5,491 nt of DNA from positions 1 to 5,491 of the forward strand of contig JAKAMV010000697.1 in assembly GCA_021812735.1 (NCBI GenBank). The letters are read 5' to 3'. Positions within the stretch are counted from its first letter, which is position 1. Each line of letters opens with the position of its first letter. Under the pieces are notes generated by a model. The model made no database searches, was not told the origin of the DNA, and saw only the letters and a list, made by a program, of their open reading frames with translations. This document shows, in pieces, positions 4,659 to 5,491 of this stretch. The DNA comes from Chloroflexota bacterium (GTDB lineage Bacteria > Chloroflexota > Limnocylindria > Limnocylindrales > CSP1-4). Made by a program: the position numbers and the translations under genes.

Positions 4659-5491
4659 CTACGACTGCTCGAGCAGAGGCTTGACCTCGGCGGCGAAGCG
4701 GGTCATCGACTCCTCGTCGTAGTCGGCCGGGACGCCGGCGATCAGGTGCCGGTAGCCGAGCCGCACCTTCGGCGCCAGCTTCTCGACCACCTGCTCCACG
4801 GTGCCCACGGGCTGGTCGGTCCACAGCCGCGGCACGCGGTTCCGCGCGAACGCCGCCTCGAACAGTCGCTGCGCCTCCTTCGGGTCGTCGCGGATGAACA
4901 CGGTCCCGATCCCCGTCGTGCGCTCGATCGTGGACGGGTCGCGGCCCACGGACTCGCAGTGGCGCAGCAGGACCTCCTCCTTGTGGCGCATCTCGTCCGG
5001 CGTCCCGCCGATGTTGTTCATGTCGCCGTACATCGCCACCAGCTTGAGCGTGACCTTCTCGCCGCCACCGCCGATGCAGATCGGCAGGTGGGCCTGGACG
5101 GGCCCCGGGAGGTTGCGGACCTGCCTCGCGCGGTAGTGATCCCCAGCGGCGGACGGCTCCTTCCCGTCGAGCATCCCGCGCATCACCGGCAGGGCCTCGC
5201 CCAGCCAGCGGAGCCGCTCCGGGAAGCCCGAGCCGAACTCGATCCCGAACGCCTCGTGCTCCTCCTCGAACCACGCCCCGCCGATCCCCAGGATGGCCCG
5301 GCCGGCGCTGATGTGGTCGAGCGTCGTCGCCATCTTCGCGGTCAGCGTGGGCGTCCGGAACGTGTTGGCGCCGACCATGAGCCCCACCCGGATGCGCCGC
5401 GTCGCGGTCGCCCAGGCGGTGATCGTCAGCCAGCCCTCGTAGTTGGGGCCGTGCGAGTCGCCGACGATCGGGTAGAGGTGGTCCCAGGTCC
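4659..5491 (-). CDS. LLM-class F420-dependent oxidoreductase, Rv1855c-like (N-terminus cut by window edge)
   Basis: This is a luciferase-like monooxygenase-fold enzyme predicted to use the deazaflavin F420 for hydride transfer in the cytoplasm; the substrate cannot be told. There are 276 residues visible from the right edge to TAG 4661-4659. Visible residues 1-20 include TWDHLYPIVGD, the first-strand region of the barrel. GRAILGIGGAWFEEEHEAFGI, a hallmark of the TIGR03560/Rv1855c group, follows at about 64-84. PICIGGGGEKVTLKLVAMYGD (about 136-156) is the glycine-rich segment near the cofactor phosphate. The usual length is near 300-330 residues, so roughly 30-50 N-terminal residues and the start are missing. 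GTG 5387 is only an internal Val codon, because homologous sequence continues upstream of it. FMN use is the alternative, but the group resemblance favours F420. It converges on the membrane-protein gene and shares a hairpin terminator with it. Confidence 0.93.
   Translation of the reverse strand, partial: TWDHLYPIVGDSHGPNYEGWLTITAWATATRRIRVGLMVGANTFRTPTLTAKMATTLDHISAGRAILGIGGAWFEEEHEAFGIEFGSGFPERLRWLGEALPVMRGMLDGKEPSAAGDHYRARQVRNLPGPVQAHLPICIGGGGEKVTLKLVAMYGDMNNIGGTPDEMRHKEEVLLRHCESVGRDPSTIERTTGIGTVFIRDDPKEAQRLFEAAFARNRVPRLWTDQPVGTVEQVVEKLAPKVRLGYRHLIAGVPADYDEESMTRFAAEVKPLLEQS

Noticed and set aside
4522..5274. Minus-strand 250-codon frame overlapping the oxidoreductase
   Set aside because: It is an out-of-frame shadow of the F420 oxidoreductase with Arg/Gly-rich composition and no domain.
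1..5491. tRNA, rRNA, CRISPR array, insertion sequence or phage attachment site
   Set aside because: No cloverleaf, regularly spaced direct repeats with unique spacers, transposase coding sequence or target-site duplication was seen on either strand by eye.

Overview
The window is very GC-rich bacterial DNA with GC-loaded third codon positions. The gene content (comEA-comEC, a CGNR zinc-finger regulator, an Rv1855c-type F420-dependent oxidoreductase) suits a terrestrial Chloroflexota lineage such as a Limnocylindria-like organism. A high-GC actinobacterium is the main alternative. The taxonomic guess is inference from family content, since there is no rRNA gene.

Layout. From about 3,300 down to 1, everything reads on the minus strand. 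A sigma70-like promoter (3257-3285) precedes a 37-residue membrane peptide (3200-3087), which overlaps a 78-residue basic protein (3090-2854). After a 230-base gap holding two inverted-repeat structures comes comEA (2623-1940), overlapped by one base (TGATG) with comEC (from 1940, cut by the window edge). On the plus strand, divergent from the small-gene operon, is an ABATE/CGNR zinc-finger transcription regulator (3307-3930). Next come a 212-base structured intergenic stretch and a four-helix membrane protein of unknown function (4143-4604). A hairpin at 4613-4658 separates this from a convergent LLM-class F420-dependent oxidoreductase (4659 to beyond the right edge).

How it may work together. 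ComEA binds incoming double-stranded DNA at the membrane and ComEC forms the channel that passes a single strand into the cytoplasm. The most notable non-coding signal lies in the 106-base divergent promoter region. There, four copies of GGTTAYG in alternating orientation form two units of CGTAACC-N18-GGTTAYG, 48 bases apart, interleaved with face-to-face promoters. The simplest reading is an operator array for the adjacent CGNR protein, controlling itself and the divergent small-gene operon, and possibly comEA-comEC behind it. That link is inference. The 37-residue ORF has a good ribosome binding site, a hydrophobic helix and a coupled stop-start overlap, but it is short enough for standard gene callers to miss.
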